64,000 nucleotides of DNA from Pseudomonadota bacterium (lineage in GTDB: Bacteria > Pseudomonadota > Gammaproteobacteria > Burkholderiales > Burkholderiaceae_C), in assembly GCA_023387335.1 (NCBI GenBank), contig JAEWIF010000006.1:162291-226290 (forward strand). The letters run 5' to 3'. Numbering within the stretch: position 1 is the stretch's first letter; every line of letters starts with the position of its first letter. Position numbers and translations under genes: made by a program. The notes beneath the pieces are model-generated. The model was given only the letters and a program-made list of their open reading frames with translations, was not told the origin of the DNA and searched no databases. Of the stretch, positions 23,023 to 32,748 are shown piece by piece.

Positions 23023-24089
23023 CCCTGGTACAGACCACTGCCCATGTAGCCGGCGCGCACCCGGCGGATGGCCACCAGCAGCACCGCGGTGGCGGGCAAC
23101 GCCACCAGCACGCCGAGGAAGCCGAACAGCTGGGCGAACGCCAGCAGCGCGAAGATCACGGCCAGCGGATGCAGGCCGATGCGCTCACCCACGAAACGCG
23201 GCGTGAAATAGAAGCCCTCGATCACCTGCCCGGCGCCGTAGACGACGGCCACCATCACCAGCGCCTTGGCCGAAGCGAACTGCAGCAGGCCCGCCAGCAA
23301 CGCCAGCACCAGGCCGATGCCGAAACCGAGGTAGGGCACGAACATCGCCAGGCCGGTGAAGAGGCCGATGGGCAGCGCCAGGTCCAGGCCGAAGAGGGCC
23401 AGCCCGGTCGAATAGAAGGTGGCCATGATGATCATCACCAGCAGCTGGCCGCGCAGGTACTGCCCGAGCACCTGGTCGGACTCCTGGGTGAAGGAGTCCA
23501 CCGCCGGCCGCATGCGCGGGGGCACCAGCTCCAGCACGCGGTGCACGAAGCGGTCCCAGTCCAGCAGCAGGTAGAAGAGCGCCACCGGGATCAGCACCAC
23601 GTTGAACACCAGCGTGAACACCACGCTGCCGCCGATCTTGAGCGAGGACATCACGCGAGCGAGCGCGTCCTCGTAGTTGGTGTTCAGGTAGCGCATCACC
23701 TGCCCCTTCAGGCTGTCCATGTCCAGCGCGACGTTGATTCCGAACTGTGCCAGCCAGGGCCGCACGGTGTCGTCCAGCCAGCGGAACAGCACCGGGACCT
23801 GCTCGCGCATCAGCGGGATCTCCTTGATCAGGATCGGCACCACCAGCAGGAACAGCGAGACCAGCACGAAGATGAACAGCAGTTCCACCAGGACCACGGC
23901 GAGAACGCGCGGCACGCGGCCGCGGCCGGCCTCGTCGAGGCGGTCCACCAGCGGGGTGAGCGCGTAGGCCAGGACGGCGCCGACCACGAAGGGGGCGAGC
24001 ACCGGGCCGAGCGCGCGCAGCGCGAGCAACGCCAGCAAAGCGATCGTCGCCCACAGGGCGGCGCGCTTTTGCGTCGGGGTGAATTGCAT
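23019..24089 (-). CDS. AI-2E family transporter (PerM-like)
   Basis: 356 aa. About seven or eight hydrophobic helices frame a large periplasmic domain (residues about 80-170). The family motif region GLAMFVPYLGFGIGLVLALLA is near residue 255. These inner-membrane proteins have unsettled substrates (AI-2 export or Na+/H+ related). Start: M at 24089 is preferred over the upstream frame. The gene heads the operon AI-2E family gene, hda, HAD, pcnB, folK. Confidence 0.88.
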   Translation of the reverse strand: MQFTPTQKRAALWATIALLALLALRALGPVLAPFVVGAVLAYALTPLVDRLDEAGRGRVPRVLAVVLVELLFIFVLVSLFLLVVPILIKEIPLMREQVPVLFRWLDDTVRPWLAQFGINVALDMDSLKGQVMRYLNTNYEDALARVMSSLKIGGSVVFTLVFNVVLIPVALFYLLLDWDRFVHRVLELVPPRMRPAVDSFTQESDQVLGQYLRGQLLVMIIMATFYSTGLALFGLDLALPIGLFTGLAMFVPYLGFGIGLVLALLAGLLQFASAKALVMVAVVYGAGQVIEGFYFTPRFVGERIGLHPLAVIFALLAFAQLFGFLGVLVALPATAVLLVAIRRVRAGYMGSGLYQG

Positions 24090-24111
24090 GGAAGGCTTGG
24101 GGCGCTGCGAA

Positions 24112-24142
24112 CGGCGGGGCGCAAGGGCCCCGCCGGTAAAAT
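24112..24142. promoter_or_regulatory. Palindrome and purM -10 in the divergent promoter region
   Basis: Perfect 9-bp arms CGGCGGGGC (24112-24120) and GCCCCGCCG (24127-24135) around a 6-nt loop abut TAAAAT (24137-24142), a good -10 for rightward purM transcription. It could be an operator for purM and the AI-2E gene, or a hairpin. Confidence 0.4.
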
Positions 24143-24187
24143 CACGCAAATTCTATCGGGCGCCCTTCGTGCGCCCCGCCCCCTCCC

Positions 24188-25234
24188 ATGAGCCAGACCC
24201 CCCTTTCCTACAAAGACGCCGGCGTGGACATCGACGCCGGCGATGCGCTGGTCGAGCGCATCAAGCCGCTGGCCAAGAAAACGATGCGGGACGGCGTCCT
24301 GGCCGGCATCGGCGGTTTCGGTGCGCTCTTCGAGGTGCCCAAGCGTTATCGCGAGCCGGTCCTGGTGAGCGGAACCGACGGCGTGGGCACCAAGCTCAAG
24401 CTGGCTTTCGAGTGGGGCATGCACGACACCGTGGGCATCGACCTGGTGGCCATGAGCGTCAACGACGTGCTGGTTCAGGGCGCCGAGCCGCTGTTCTTCC
24501 TGGACTACTTCGCCTGCGGCAAGCTGGACGTGGACACGGCCGCCCGCGTGGTCGGCGGCATCGCCCGCGGCTGCGAACTGTCGGGCTGCGCGCTCATCGG
24601 CGGCGAGACCGCCGAGATGCCGGGCATGTACCCGCCGGGCGAGTACGACCTGGCCGGCTTCGCCGTCGGCGCGGTCGAGAAGTCGGCCATCCTCACCGGC
24701 CGCGAGGTGGCGCCCGGCGACGTGGTGCTCGGCCTGTCGTCCAGCGGCGTGCATTCCAACGGCTTCTCGCTGGTGCGCAAGTGCATCGAGCGCGCTGGCG
24801 CCTCCCTGCCGGCGACGCTGGACGGCAAGCCGTTCCGCGAGGCCGTGATGGCGCCCACCCGGCTGTACGTCAAGCCGGTGCTCGCCGCGCTGGCCCAGCA
24901 TCCGGCGGCCGGCGGCGGCATCAAGGCCCTGGCCCACATCACGGGCGGCGGCTTGCTGGAGAACATCCCGCGCGTGCTGCCCGAGGGCACGGCCGCGCAC
25001 CTGAAGGCCGGCAGCTGGCCGCGCAGCGAGCTGTTCGCCTGGCTGCAGCAGACCGCCGGCATCGACGCCTTCGAGATGAACCGCACCTTCAACAACGGCA
25101 TCGGCATGGTGGTGGTGGCCGGCGCGGCGCAGGCCCAGGCCGTGGCGGCCACGCTGCGCGCCCAGGGCGAGACGGTGAACGAGATCGGCGTCATCGCCCA
25201 GCGCGGCAACGGCGCGCCGGTGGTCATCGCCTGA
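24188..25234 (+). CDS. purM: Phosphoribosylformylglycinamidine cyclo-ligase (AIR synthase)
   Basis: 348 aa. Begins MSQTPLSYKDAGVDIDAGD, and has the ATP-binding GTDGVGTKLKLA, VNDVLVQGAEPLFFLDYFA, and GGETAEMPGMY motifs, all diagnostic. It forms aminoimidazole ribotide in purine synthesis. The GNAT gene starts a few bases after the stop. Confidence 0.95.
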   Translation: MSQTPLSYKDAGVDIDAGDALVERIKPLAKKTMRDGVLAGIGGFGALFEVPKRYREPVLVSGTDGVGTKLKLAFEWGMHDTVGIDLVAMSVNDVLVQGAEPLFFLDYFACGKLDVDTAARVVGGIARGCELSGCALIGGETAEMPGMYPPGEYDLAGFAVGAVEKSAILTGREVAPGDVVLGLSSSGVHSNGFSLVRKCIERAGASLPATLDGKPFREAVMAPTRLYVKPVLAALAQHPAAGGGIKALAHITGGGLLENIPRVLPEGTAAHLKAGSWPRSELFAWLQQTAGIDAFEMNRTFNNGIGMVVVAGAAQAQAVAATLRAQGETVNEIGVIAQRGNGAPVVIA

Positions 25235-25236
25235 AC

Positions 25237-25905
25237 GTGCAGGGCAACGTCTTCTGGCAGGCGCTGGCCGATACGCAGCGCGGCTTCTCCGTCGGCACCG
25301 AGCACGTCCGCCGGTACTCGCGCGGACTTCCTCCGCTGTTGGCCTTCGCCGATCCCCAGCGTCCGCGCCTGGAAGAGCTGGAGCCGTTCTGCGAATCGGG
25401 CGAGCGTTTCTACACGTCCGACTGGCGCGCCGAGGCGCCGGCCGGGTGGAAGGTCGAGCTCGAATCGACCATGGAGCTGATGGTCTGGTCGGGCGGCACG
25501 CCGGTCGAGGAGGCCATCGAGGCGGTTCCGCTGGGCGCGGCGCATGCGGAGCGGATGGTCGAGCTGGCGACGCTGACCAAGCCGGGACCGTTCGGTCCCC
25601 GCAACCTGGAACTGGGCGGCTACCTCGGCTGCTTCGATGAAGAGGGGCGACTGGTGGCGATGGCCGGCGAGCGGATGCGGGCCGGCCCCTGGCGCGAGGT
25701 CAGCGCCATCTGCACCCACCCCGACTGGCAGGGCCGCGGCCTGGCGCGCCGGCTGGTGCAGCGCATCGTCGCGGCCCAGCTGCGGCGCGGCGAGATGCCG
25801 TTCCTGCACGTGATGAGCGCCAACGCGGGCGCGGTGCGTCTCTACGAGCAGCTGGGGTTCGCGCGGCACCGCACGTGCGTCGTGCGGGTGGTCGCGCGGG
25901 ACTGA
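25237..25905 (+). CDS. GNAT family N-acetyltransferase
   Basis: 222 aa from GTG. The C-terminal acetyltransferase fold has ICTHPDWQGRGLARRLV as motif A (acetyl-CoA binding, Q/R-x-x-G-x-A) and GAVRLYEQLGFARHR as the late strand-loop. The N-terminal 90 residues are less typical. The start is unsure: the frame overlaps the purM stop region and no good Shine-Dalgarno is seen, so translational coupling to purM is likely. The acceptor is unknown. Confidence 0.8.
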   Translation: MQGNVFWQALADTQRGFSVGTEHVRRYSRGLPPLLAFADPQRPRLEELEPFCESGERFYTSDWRAEAPAGWKVELESTMELMVWSGGTPVEEAIEAVPLGAAHAERMVELATLTKPGPFGPRNLELGGYLGCFDEEGRLVAMAGERMRAGPWREVSAICTHPDWQGRGLARRLVQRIVAAQLRRGEMPFLHVMSANAGAVRLYEQLGFARHRTCVVRVVARD

Positions 25906-25920
25906 GAGCGACTCCGCCGC

Positions 25921-25948
25921 GTAGGTGAACTCCCCTACACGGCCGTGT
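25921..25948. repeat. Inverted repeats upstream of the pilin gene
   Basis: GTAGG (25921-25925) and CCTAC (25934-25938) flank 8 nt; the palindrome ACACGGCCGTGT occupies 25937-25948. They may be operator half-sites for the pilin gene, whose ATG is about 70 nt downstream. Confidence 0.35.
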
Positions 25949-26018
25949 GACTCCTGTCGTCGGTGCCTTCGGGTGCCCGTCGGCAGGATGGCTTCTCCAA
26001 CCATCGATGGAGGGGCCC

Positions 26019-26501
26019 ATGAAGCGCCGATCGCACGCCGGATTCACCCTGGTCGAGCTGATGATCGTGGTCGCGATCATCGGCATCCTGGCCGCGGTCG
26101 CCCTGCCCTCGTACATGGACTACGCCAAGCGGGCCAAGATGTCGGAAGTGATGCTCGCCACGTCCGTTTGCCGCAATCGCGTGACCGAAGCGTTCATGTC
26201 GGCCGATGTGCTGCCGGCCGCCGGGAACTGGGGCTGCGAGCAACCCGGACCCGTTTCCCAGTACGTGGCGGCGGTCGAGGTCAACAATGCCGGCGCGATC
26301 AGCGTCACCGTCGGGACGGGGATCGATCCGGTCTTCGCGGACGGCAAGGTCCTGACGCTGGTTCCGTTCCTGGACGCCACCACGCCCATGGCGAGCACGG
26401 ACAGCGGAAAGCACATCTACAGATGGGTCTGCGGGAGCTCGTCCGTCACGCCGGCCACGACCGTGGACCGGAGGCTGCTGCCCGGTTCGTGCCGCAGCTA
26501 G
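26019..26501 (+). CDS. Type IV pilin (PilA-like)
   Basis: 160 aa. The short leader MKRRSHAG is followed by the processed N-terminus FTLVELMIVVAIIGILAAVA, the type IV pilin signal that is cleaved and N-methylated by PilD. E5 of the mature protein (V-E-L) is present. Four Cys residues (C50, C68, C141, C158 region) could form disulfides in the globular domain. A strong GGAGGGG lies before the ATG. It is isolated, with no pil genes beside it, so it may be the major pilin or a paralogue. It converges with the SirB1-like gene with 4-nt stop overlap. Confidence 0.9.
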   Translation: MKRRSHAGFTLVELMIVVAIIGILAAVALPSYMDYAKRAKMSEVMLATSVCRNRVTEAFMSADVLPAAGNWGCEQPGPVSQYVAAVEVNNAGAISVTVGTGIDPVFADGKVLTLVPFLDATTPMASTDSGKHIYRWVCGSSSVTPATTVDRRLLPGSCRS

Positions 26502-27355
26502 CCGCTGTTGCGCTCGCGGCGGAGATCCGCGACGCGGTCGGCGATCGCATCGATGTCCAGCGAATCCTGGGCGTGGATGAGGTAGGTCTCCAGGTCCAGC
26601 ACCGCCAGCGCGGCATGGCCCTGCTCGGCATGCGCGAGGCCGCGGTCGCGGTACTCGGCCCACGCGTCGGGCAGCAGGACCAGCAGGCGGTCCTGCACGG
26701 CGATCAGCCGCTGCCAGTCTTCCTGCGCGCGGTGGATCTCCTTCAGGTTGCGCAGCATGCGCGCGATGATGTCGCGCGGCGGCGCGGCCTGCAGGTAGAG
26801 GCCGAGCGGCACTTCGAAGTCGTCGACCAGGCCGCTGCGGCGCTTGTACGGCTCCAGCCGCTCGGACAGCTCCTCGCGCGAGAGCGACTGCCCGGTGAAC
26901 GGGTCGATCACCACCTGGCCCTTGGGCAGGTTGACCTTGACCATGAAATGCCCCGGGAAGCACACGCCGCGCGCGTGCAGGCCCAGGCCCTGGGCCAGCT
27001 CGATCCACAGCACGGCCAGCGAGATCTGGATGCCGCGCCGCGTGCGCAGCACGACGTTGAGGTAGCTGTTGTCCGGATCGCAGTAGTCGTTGACGTTGCC
27101 GCCGAACGAGAGGTCGCGGAAGAAGAACTGGTTGAGCGCGCGCAGCCTTTGCAGCGGCGCGGCGTCGGCGGGCAGCCGGCGCTTCAGTCGTGCGAGCAGC
27201 TGGTCGACGTCGCCGAGCACCTGCTGGACATCGAGGTCGGGGTATTCATCCTGCGCGAGGCTGGACGCCGCTTCGAGCAGCGGGAAGTGGTCGTCGTCCT
27301 GGACCAGCGAACGGAAGTATTCCAGTGGTGTCGGGACTTCGAGATTCAGCGACAT
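26498..27355 (-). CDS. SirB1-like transglutaminase/TPR protein
   Basis: 285 aa. LRALNQFFFRDLSFGGNVND and DPDNSYLNVVLRTRRGIQISL followed by GVCFPGHFMVKV match the SirB1/transglutaminase-like fold; the C-terminal residues form TPR-like helices (RLLVLLPDAWAEYRDRGLAH). Such proteins are common in proteobacteria, function unclear, though the catalytic Cys is not obvious. The gene lies 60 nt after murJ, same strand. Confidence 0.82.
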   Translation of the reverse strand: MSLNLEVPTPLEYFRSLVQDDDHFPLLEAASSLAQDEYPDLDVQQVLGDVDQLLARLKRRLPADAAPLQRLRALNQFFFRDLSFGGNVNDYCDPDNSYLNVVLRTRRGIQISLAVLWIELAQGLGLHARGVCFPGHFMVKVNLPKGQVVIDPFTGQSLSREELSERLEPYKRRSGLVDDFEVPLGLYLQAAPPRDIIARMLRNLKEIHRAQEDWQRLIAVQDRLLVLLPDAWAEYRDRGLAHAEQGHAALAVLDLETYLIHAQDSLDIDAIADRVADLRRERNSG

Positions 27356-27415
27356 GGTGCCGTCCGTTGTAATGGACAGGCCTGCCACCGTCAAGGCGAG
27401 GTCCGAGGCGCGCGG

Positions 27416-28981
<1,566 letters not shown>

Positions 28982-29027
28982 CGGCTCAAGTGTAGCGGCC
29001 GGTCCGGCGGGGAGTGGGCGCTTCGCT

Positions 29028-29033
29028 TACAAT
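29028..29033 (+). promoter_or_regulatory. Probable rpsT -10 element
   Basis: TACAAT, 47 nt before the rpsT ATG, is a good match to the sigma-70 -10 (TATAAT). No clear -35 is seen at 17 nt upstream. A start of transcription near 29040 would give a leader of about 40 nt. Confidence 0.5.
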
Positions 29034-29079
29034 GGAGGGCTTTGCTGGCAACATCCTCGAACACCGAAGGAATCACACC

Positions 29080-29388
29080 ATGGCTTCTGCCAAACCCAAG
29101 AAGAAGAACCCCCGCCTGGCATCCGGTCGCAAGCGCGCCCGCCAGGACGTCAAGCTGAACGCCGCGAACACCTCGCTGCGCTCCAAGTACCGCACCGCGG
29201 TGAAGAACGTGGAGAAGGCCGTCGCCGCCGGCGACAAGGCCAAGGCCACCGAACTCTTCGCCAAGGCCCAGAGCATCGTCGACACCGTCGCCGACAAGGG
29301 CATCTTCCACAAGAACAAGGCTGCTCGCGACAAGAGCCGCCTGTCGGCCAAGCTCAAGGGCTTGTCGACCGCTCAAGCCGCCGCCTGA
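29080..29388 (+). CDS. rpsT: 30S ribosomal protein S20
   Basis: 102 aa. Begins MASAKPKKKNPRLASGRKRA, with basic composition and the SLRSKYRTAVKNVEKAV core of S20, which binds 16S rRNA. The ATG at 29080 is chosen as the start of the conserved MA. Divergent from murJ; a strong terminator follows at 29468-29496. Confidence 0.96.
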   Translation: MASAKPKKKNPRLASGRKRARQDVKLNAANTSLRSKYRTAVKNVEKAVAAGDKAKATELFAKAQSIVDTVADKGIFHKNKAARDKSRLSAKLKGLSTAQAAA

Positions 29389-29467
29389 GGCTTTCTCTCA
29401 TCAGGTAAATCAGCCCGGGCTTCGTTTTGAGGCCCGCCGTTTGAAACGGGTGCGCTGCCAGCAAAGC

Positions 29468-29496
29468 AAAAAAGCCGTCCTCTGGACGGCTTTTTT
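29468..29496 (+). terminator. Rho-independent terminator after rpsT
   Basis: Perfect 13-bp arms around TCT: the AAAAAAGCCGTCC arm (29468-29480) and its complement (29484-29496), ending in six T. A separate short hairpin GTTGCCCG-GAA-CGGGCAAC occupies 29497-29515. Confidence 0.9.
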
Positions 29497-29670
29497 GTTG
29501 CCCGGAACGGGCAACCGCGCACAGCGCGCTTTGCTGGCACCCCTATTCATCGCGGGACAGACCAGCGCAGCGAAGCGAGCCGCTCTGTCCTCGACTGACT
29601 GGAATCCGAAAGCGCCGCAGGACGGCTTGCGCGTCGCCTGCGACCGCGGAGCGCGACAGCGCGAGCCGAT
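29497..29670. other. Gap between rpsT terminator and DUF3579 gene
   Basis: Apart from the GTTGCCCG hairpin (29497-29515) I see no gene or promoter here. The DUF3579 stop lies at 29671. Confidence 0.5.
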
Positions 29671-29970
29671 TCAACCGACAGGCTGCTCCGTCACCTTCAG
29701 GTCGTTGTCCCGCGCGAAGTTCATGACGAAATCCCAGGCCATCGGATCGTGCGCGCGCAGGTCGCTGTGCACGACGACGGTCTTCACGCCATCGAGCAGG
29801 CGCGGCACGCACCACGGCGAATAACTGAGGTGGCTGCCCGGCGTGGCGCCGCCGGGCCGGAAGGAACTCATCACGCCCGCCAGGCGCTCGGCCCAGTCGC
29901 TCGGCCGGAAGGTGCGGCCATCCCGGGTGATGCCCTGGATGAAGACTTCTTTGGCGCTGGAAGTGACCAT
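29671..29970 (-). CDS. DUF3579 domain protein
   Basis: 99 aa, starting MVTSSAKEVFIQGITRDGRT and continuing FRPSDWAERLAGVMSSFRPG, the conserved DUF3579 sequence, which is largely betaproteobacterial. It is small, cytoplasmic, and of unknown function; YSPWCVPRLLDGVKTVVVH and MNFARDND complete the pattern. The ATG at 29970 has only a weak Shine-Dalgarno. The palindrome TCTTATATAAGA lies 70 nt upstream. Confidence 0.85.
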   Translation of the reverse strand: MVTSSAKEVFIQGITRDGRTFRPSDWAERLAGVMSSFRPGGATPGSHLSYSPWCVPRLLDGVKTVVVHSDLRAHDPMAWDFVMNFARDNDLKVTEQPVG

Positions 29971-30039
29971 TCGGGTGGTGGCGGACGTGGGATCGCTGGC
30001 GGCCGGGGATCGCCCATGCTGCAACGCACAAGTATTCTA

Positions 30040-30051
30040 TCTTATATAAGA
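30040..30051. promoter_or_regulatory. TCTTATATAAGA palindrome, copy 1
   Basis: A 12-bp perfect palindrome between the leftward DUF3579 gene and rightward argD. Leftward, TAGAAT (30039-30034) follows directly and is a likely -10 for the DUF3579 gene. The same 12-mer recurs at 50956-50967 between mdh and the GntR gene, so the GntR product is a candidate binder; this is inference. Confidence 0.5.
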
Positions 30052-30117
30052 CTTCGGGCGGCTGCGACGCATGGCTGTGATGCGGAAGCGGCAACCAGCG
30101 CGCCCGGGCCCTGTGCC

Positions 30118-30156
30118 TAAAATCGGTTCTCAACGGCTCACTCGTTGAGCCGCTTT
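30118..30156 (+). promoter_or_regulatory. argD promoter with leader hairpin
   Basis: TAAAAT (30118-30123) is a good -10. A start near 30130 puts the hairpin CGGCTCA (30134-30140), loop CTCGT, TGAGCCG (30146-30152), followed by CTTTT, right at the 5' end of the transcript, between promoter and ATG at 30177. It resembles an intrinsic terminator or attenuator, or protects the 5' end. Confidence 0.45.
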
Positions 30157-30176
30157 TCATTTCTGGAGAGAACTTC

Positions 30177-31370
30177 ATGGCCCTGATCGAGGCGGCGTCG
30201 CCCCACACGATGAACACCTACGGCCGCGTGCCGATCGCCCTGTCGCACGGGCAGGGCGCGCGCGTGTGGGACGTGAACGGCAAGTCCTACCTGGACGCGC
30301 TGGCCGGCATCGCCGTGAACACGCTGGGCCACAACCATCCCAAGCTCGTCCCGGCGCTGCAGGACCAGGTCGCCAAGATCATCCACAGCAGCAACTACTA
30401 CCACGTGCCCAACCAGGAGCGCCTGGCGGCCAAACTGGTCGAGCTGTCCGGCATGACCAACGCGTTCTTCTGCTCGACCGGCCTGGAGGCCAACGAGGCC
30501 GCGATCAAGCTGGCGCGCAAGTACGGCCACGACAAGGGCATCGAGCGCCCGCAGATCGTGGTGTACGAGAAGGCCTTCCACGGCCGCAGCATCGCGACGC
30601 TGTCCGCCACCGGCAACGAGAAGGTGCAGAAGGGCTTCGGTCCGCTGGTGGAAGGCTTCATCCGCGTGCCGCTGAACGACATCGACGCGCTGAAGTCCGC
30701 CACCGAGGGCAACAAGGACGTGGTGGCCGTGTTCTTCGAGACCATCCAGGGCGAAGGCGGCATCAACCCGATGCGCGCCGAGTACCTCCAGCAGGTGCGC
30801 CAGCTGTGCGACCAGCGCGGCTGGCTGCTGATGATCGACGAGGTGCAGTGCGGCATGGGCCGCACGGGCAAGTGGTTCGCTCACCAGTGGGCGGGCATCG
30901 TTCCCGACGTGATGCCGCTGGCCAAGGGCCTGGGCTCGGGCGTGCCGATCGGCGCCGTCGTCGCGGGCCCGAAGGCCGCCACGATCTTCCAGCCGGGCAA
31001 CCACGGCACGACGTTCGGCGGCAACCCGCTGGCCATGCGCGCCGGCGTCGAGACCCTCCGCATCATGGAAGAGGACGGCCTGCTGCAGAACGCGGCCGAC
31101 GTCGGCGGCTACCTCAAGGGCCTGCTGGAGCGCGAGTTCGCGGGCAAGCCGGGCGTCAAGGAGATCCGCGGCCAGGGCCTGATGATCGGCATGGAACTGG
31201 ACAAGCCCTGCGGCGCGCTGGTCAACCGCGCGGCCGAGGCCGGCCTCCTGATCAGCGTCACCGCCGACACCGTGGTGCGCCTGCTGCCGCCGCTGATCTT
31301 CACCCGCGTCGAAGCGGACGAGTGCGTGGGCATCCTGGCGCCGCTGGTGAAGGCCATCCTCGCGGAGTGA
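30177..31370 (+). CDS. argD: Acetylornithine/succinyldiaminopimelate aminotransferase
   Basis: 397 aa. Class III aminotransferase motifs include FCSTGLEANEAAIKLARKY, AFHGRSIATLSATGN, LLMIDEVQCGMGRTGKWF and the PLP Lys in LAKGLGSGVPIG. Works in arginine (and probably lysine) synthesis with PLP. Starts 2 nt before argF in tandem. Confidence 0.93.
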   Translation: MALIEAASPHTMNTYGRVPIALSHGQGARVWDVNGKSYLDALAGIAVNTLGHNHPKLVPALQDQVAKIIHSSNYYHVPNQERLAAKLVELSGMTNAFFCSTGLEANEAAIKLARKYGHDKGIERPQIVVYEKAFHGRSIATLSATGNEKVQKGFGPLVEGFIRVPLNDIDALKSATEGNKDVVAVFFETIQGEGGINPMRAEYLQQVRQLCDQRGWLLMIDEVQCGMGRTGKWFAHQWAGIVPDVMPLAKGLGSGVPIGAVVAGPKAATIFQPGNHGTTFGGNPLAMRAGVETLRIMEEDGLLQNAADVGGYLKGLLEREFAGKPGVKEIRGQGLMIGMELDKPCGALVNRAAEAGLLISVTADTVVRLLPPLIFTRVEADECVGILAPLVKAILAE

Positions 31371-31372
31371 GC

Positions 31373-32293
31373 ATGGCGATCCAGCATTACCTGCAGTTCA
31401 CCGACCTCACGGCCGAGGACTACGCCTGGCTGTTCGAGCGCGCCGCGGTGATCAAGCGCAAGTTCAAGTCGTACGAGAAGTACCACCCGCTGGCCGACCG
31501 CACGCTGGCCATGATCTTCGAGAAGGCGTCCACCCGCACGCGGGTGAGCTTCGAGGCCGGCATGTACCAGCTGGGCGGCAGCGTGGTCCACCTCACCACC
31601 GGCGACAGCCAGCTGGGCCGCGCCGAGCCGATCGAGGACTCCGCGCGCGTCATCAGCCGCATGGTGGACCTGGTGATGATCCGCACCTTCGGGCAGGACA
31701 AGATCGAGCGCTTCGCCGCGCATTCGCGCGTGCCGGTGATCAACGGCCTGACCAACGAGTTCCATCCCTGCCAGATCCTGGCGGACATCTTCACCTTCCA
31801 GGAACACCGCGGCTCCATCGCGGGCAAGACGGTGGCCTGGGTGGGCGACGGCAACAACATGGCCAACACCTGGCTGCAGGCCGCCGACCTGCTGGGCTTC
31901 AAGGTCCACCTGTCCACGCCCAGCGGCTACGAGGTGGACCAGGCCGTGGCCGGCGTCCGCAGCCGCGACAGCTACCAGGTGTTCAAGGACCCGATGGATG
32001 CCTGCCGCGGCGCCGACCTGGTCACCACCGACGTGTGGACCAGCATGGGCTACGAGGCCGAGAACGAGGAACGCCGCAAGGCCTTCGCCGAGTGGTGCGT
32101 GGACCTGGACATGATGAAGGCCGCCCGGCCCGACGCCCTGTTCATGCACTGCCTGCCCGCGCACCGCGGCGAAGAGGTGGCCGCCGAGGTGATCGACGGG
32201 CCGCAATCGGTGGTGTGGGACGAGGCCGAGAACCGCATGCACGTGCAGAAGGCGCTGATGGAGTTCCTGCTGCTGGGCCGGGTGACCGGCTGA
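31373..32293 (+). CDS. argF: Ornithine carbamoyltransferase
   Basis: 306 aa. The carbamoyl phosphate-binding STRTR motif (KASTRTRVSFE), NGLTNEFHPCQILADI, and the HCLPAHRGEEV loop are all present. It forms citrulline from ornithine and carbamoyl phosphate. It starts 2 nt after the argD stop, so the two form an operon, split from other arg genes. It converges with 32302-32670 with 8 nt between stops and no evident terminator. Confidence 0.95.
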   Translation: MAIQHYLQFTDLTAEDYAWLFERAAVIKRKFKSYEKYHPLADRTLAMIFEKASTRTRVSFEAGMYQLGGSVVHLTTGDSQLGRAEPIEDSARVISRMVDLVMIRTFGQDKIERFAAHSRVPVINGLTNEFHPCQILADIFTFQEHRGSIAGKTVAWVGDGNNMANTWLQAADLLGFKVHLSTPSGYEVDQAVAGVRSRDSYQVFKDPMDACRGADLVTTDVWTSMGYEAENEERRKAFAEWCVDLDMMKAARPDALFMHCLPAHRGEEVAAEVIDGPQSVVWDEAENRMHVQKALMEFLLLGRVTG

Positions 32294-32301
32294 GCCTTCG
32301 T

Positions 32302-32670
32302 TTAATGTGCGGCCCGCTGCGCCGCCGGCGTTGCGGCCAGCGTCAACATCCCCAGCTTCACCAGGCGCGACTCGATGGCCCAGCGGGTGCGACCCAGCGC
32401 TGCCGCGAGATCCTTGGTGGGCGTACCGGCCTGGAAGCCCAGGCGCAATTGCTCGTCGTCGTCCGCGCTCCAGGGCTTGCCGGTGTTGGCCGGCAGGTCG
32501 GTCCGGGCGCGGCGCGGCTTCGCCGCATCCAGGGCCTGCTGCACCGCCAGCAGCGCCGCGACGACGCGAGGCGCGTGGTACGGACTGTCCTGGGCCATCA
32601 CCTCGCCCGTGACCGGATGAACGCCCCGCGCCAAGTTGCCGATAATCTCGCGCGCCATCTGCAGTTCCAT
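32302..32670 (-). CDS. Small HTH-like protein with an SOS box upstream (122 aa)
   Basis: Begins MELQMAREIIGNLARGVHPV with TGEVMAQDSPYHAPRVVAALL, a short segment also found attached to some DNA helicases and repair proteins. The C-terminal half (TPTKDLAAALGRTRWAIESR) looks like a helix-turn-helix of the SANT/Myb-like type. Its -10 (TACAGT, 32698-32693) lies inside a LexA-type box. This fits a DNA repair accessory; function unknown. GGAAGGGG lies before the ATG. Confidence 0.6.
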   Translation of the reverse strand: MELQMAREIIGNLARGVHPVTGEVMAQDSPYHAPRVVAALLAVQQALDAAKPRRARTDLPANTGKPWSADDDEQLRLGFQAGTPTKDLAAALGRTRWAIESRLVKLGMLTLAATPAAQRAAH

Positions 32671-32692
32671 TGATTTCCCCTTCCAGGAATAA

Positions 32693-32710
32693 ACTGTATC
32701 CCCATACAGT
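32693..32710. promoter_or_regulatory. LexA-type SOS box between divergent genes
   Basis: ACTGTATCCCCATACAGT: CTGT (32694-32697), 8 nt, ACAG (32706-32709), symmetric arms ACTGTAT/ATACAGT. This matches the CTGT-N8-ACAG operator of beta- and gammaproteobacterial LexA. Both strands present TACAGT as a -10, so one LexA dimer could repress both genes. Confidence 0.75.
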
Positions 32711-32748
32711 ATTCGCGCAACGTGCCCGCCGGGCGCGGCGTTGACAGC

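Noticed and set aside
25932..25966. CCCCTACAC before the pilin gene as a box promoter
   Set aside because: Position 30 reads CGGTGC, not a -10. Kept only as inverted repeats.
29557..29590. Imperfect inverted repeat GGACAGA...TCTGTCC between rpsT and DUF3579
   Set aside because: Long, weakly paired centre and no promoter or T run beside it; not convincing as a regulatory element or small RNA.
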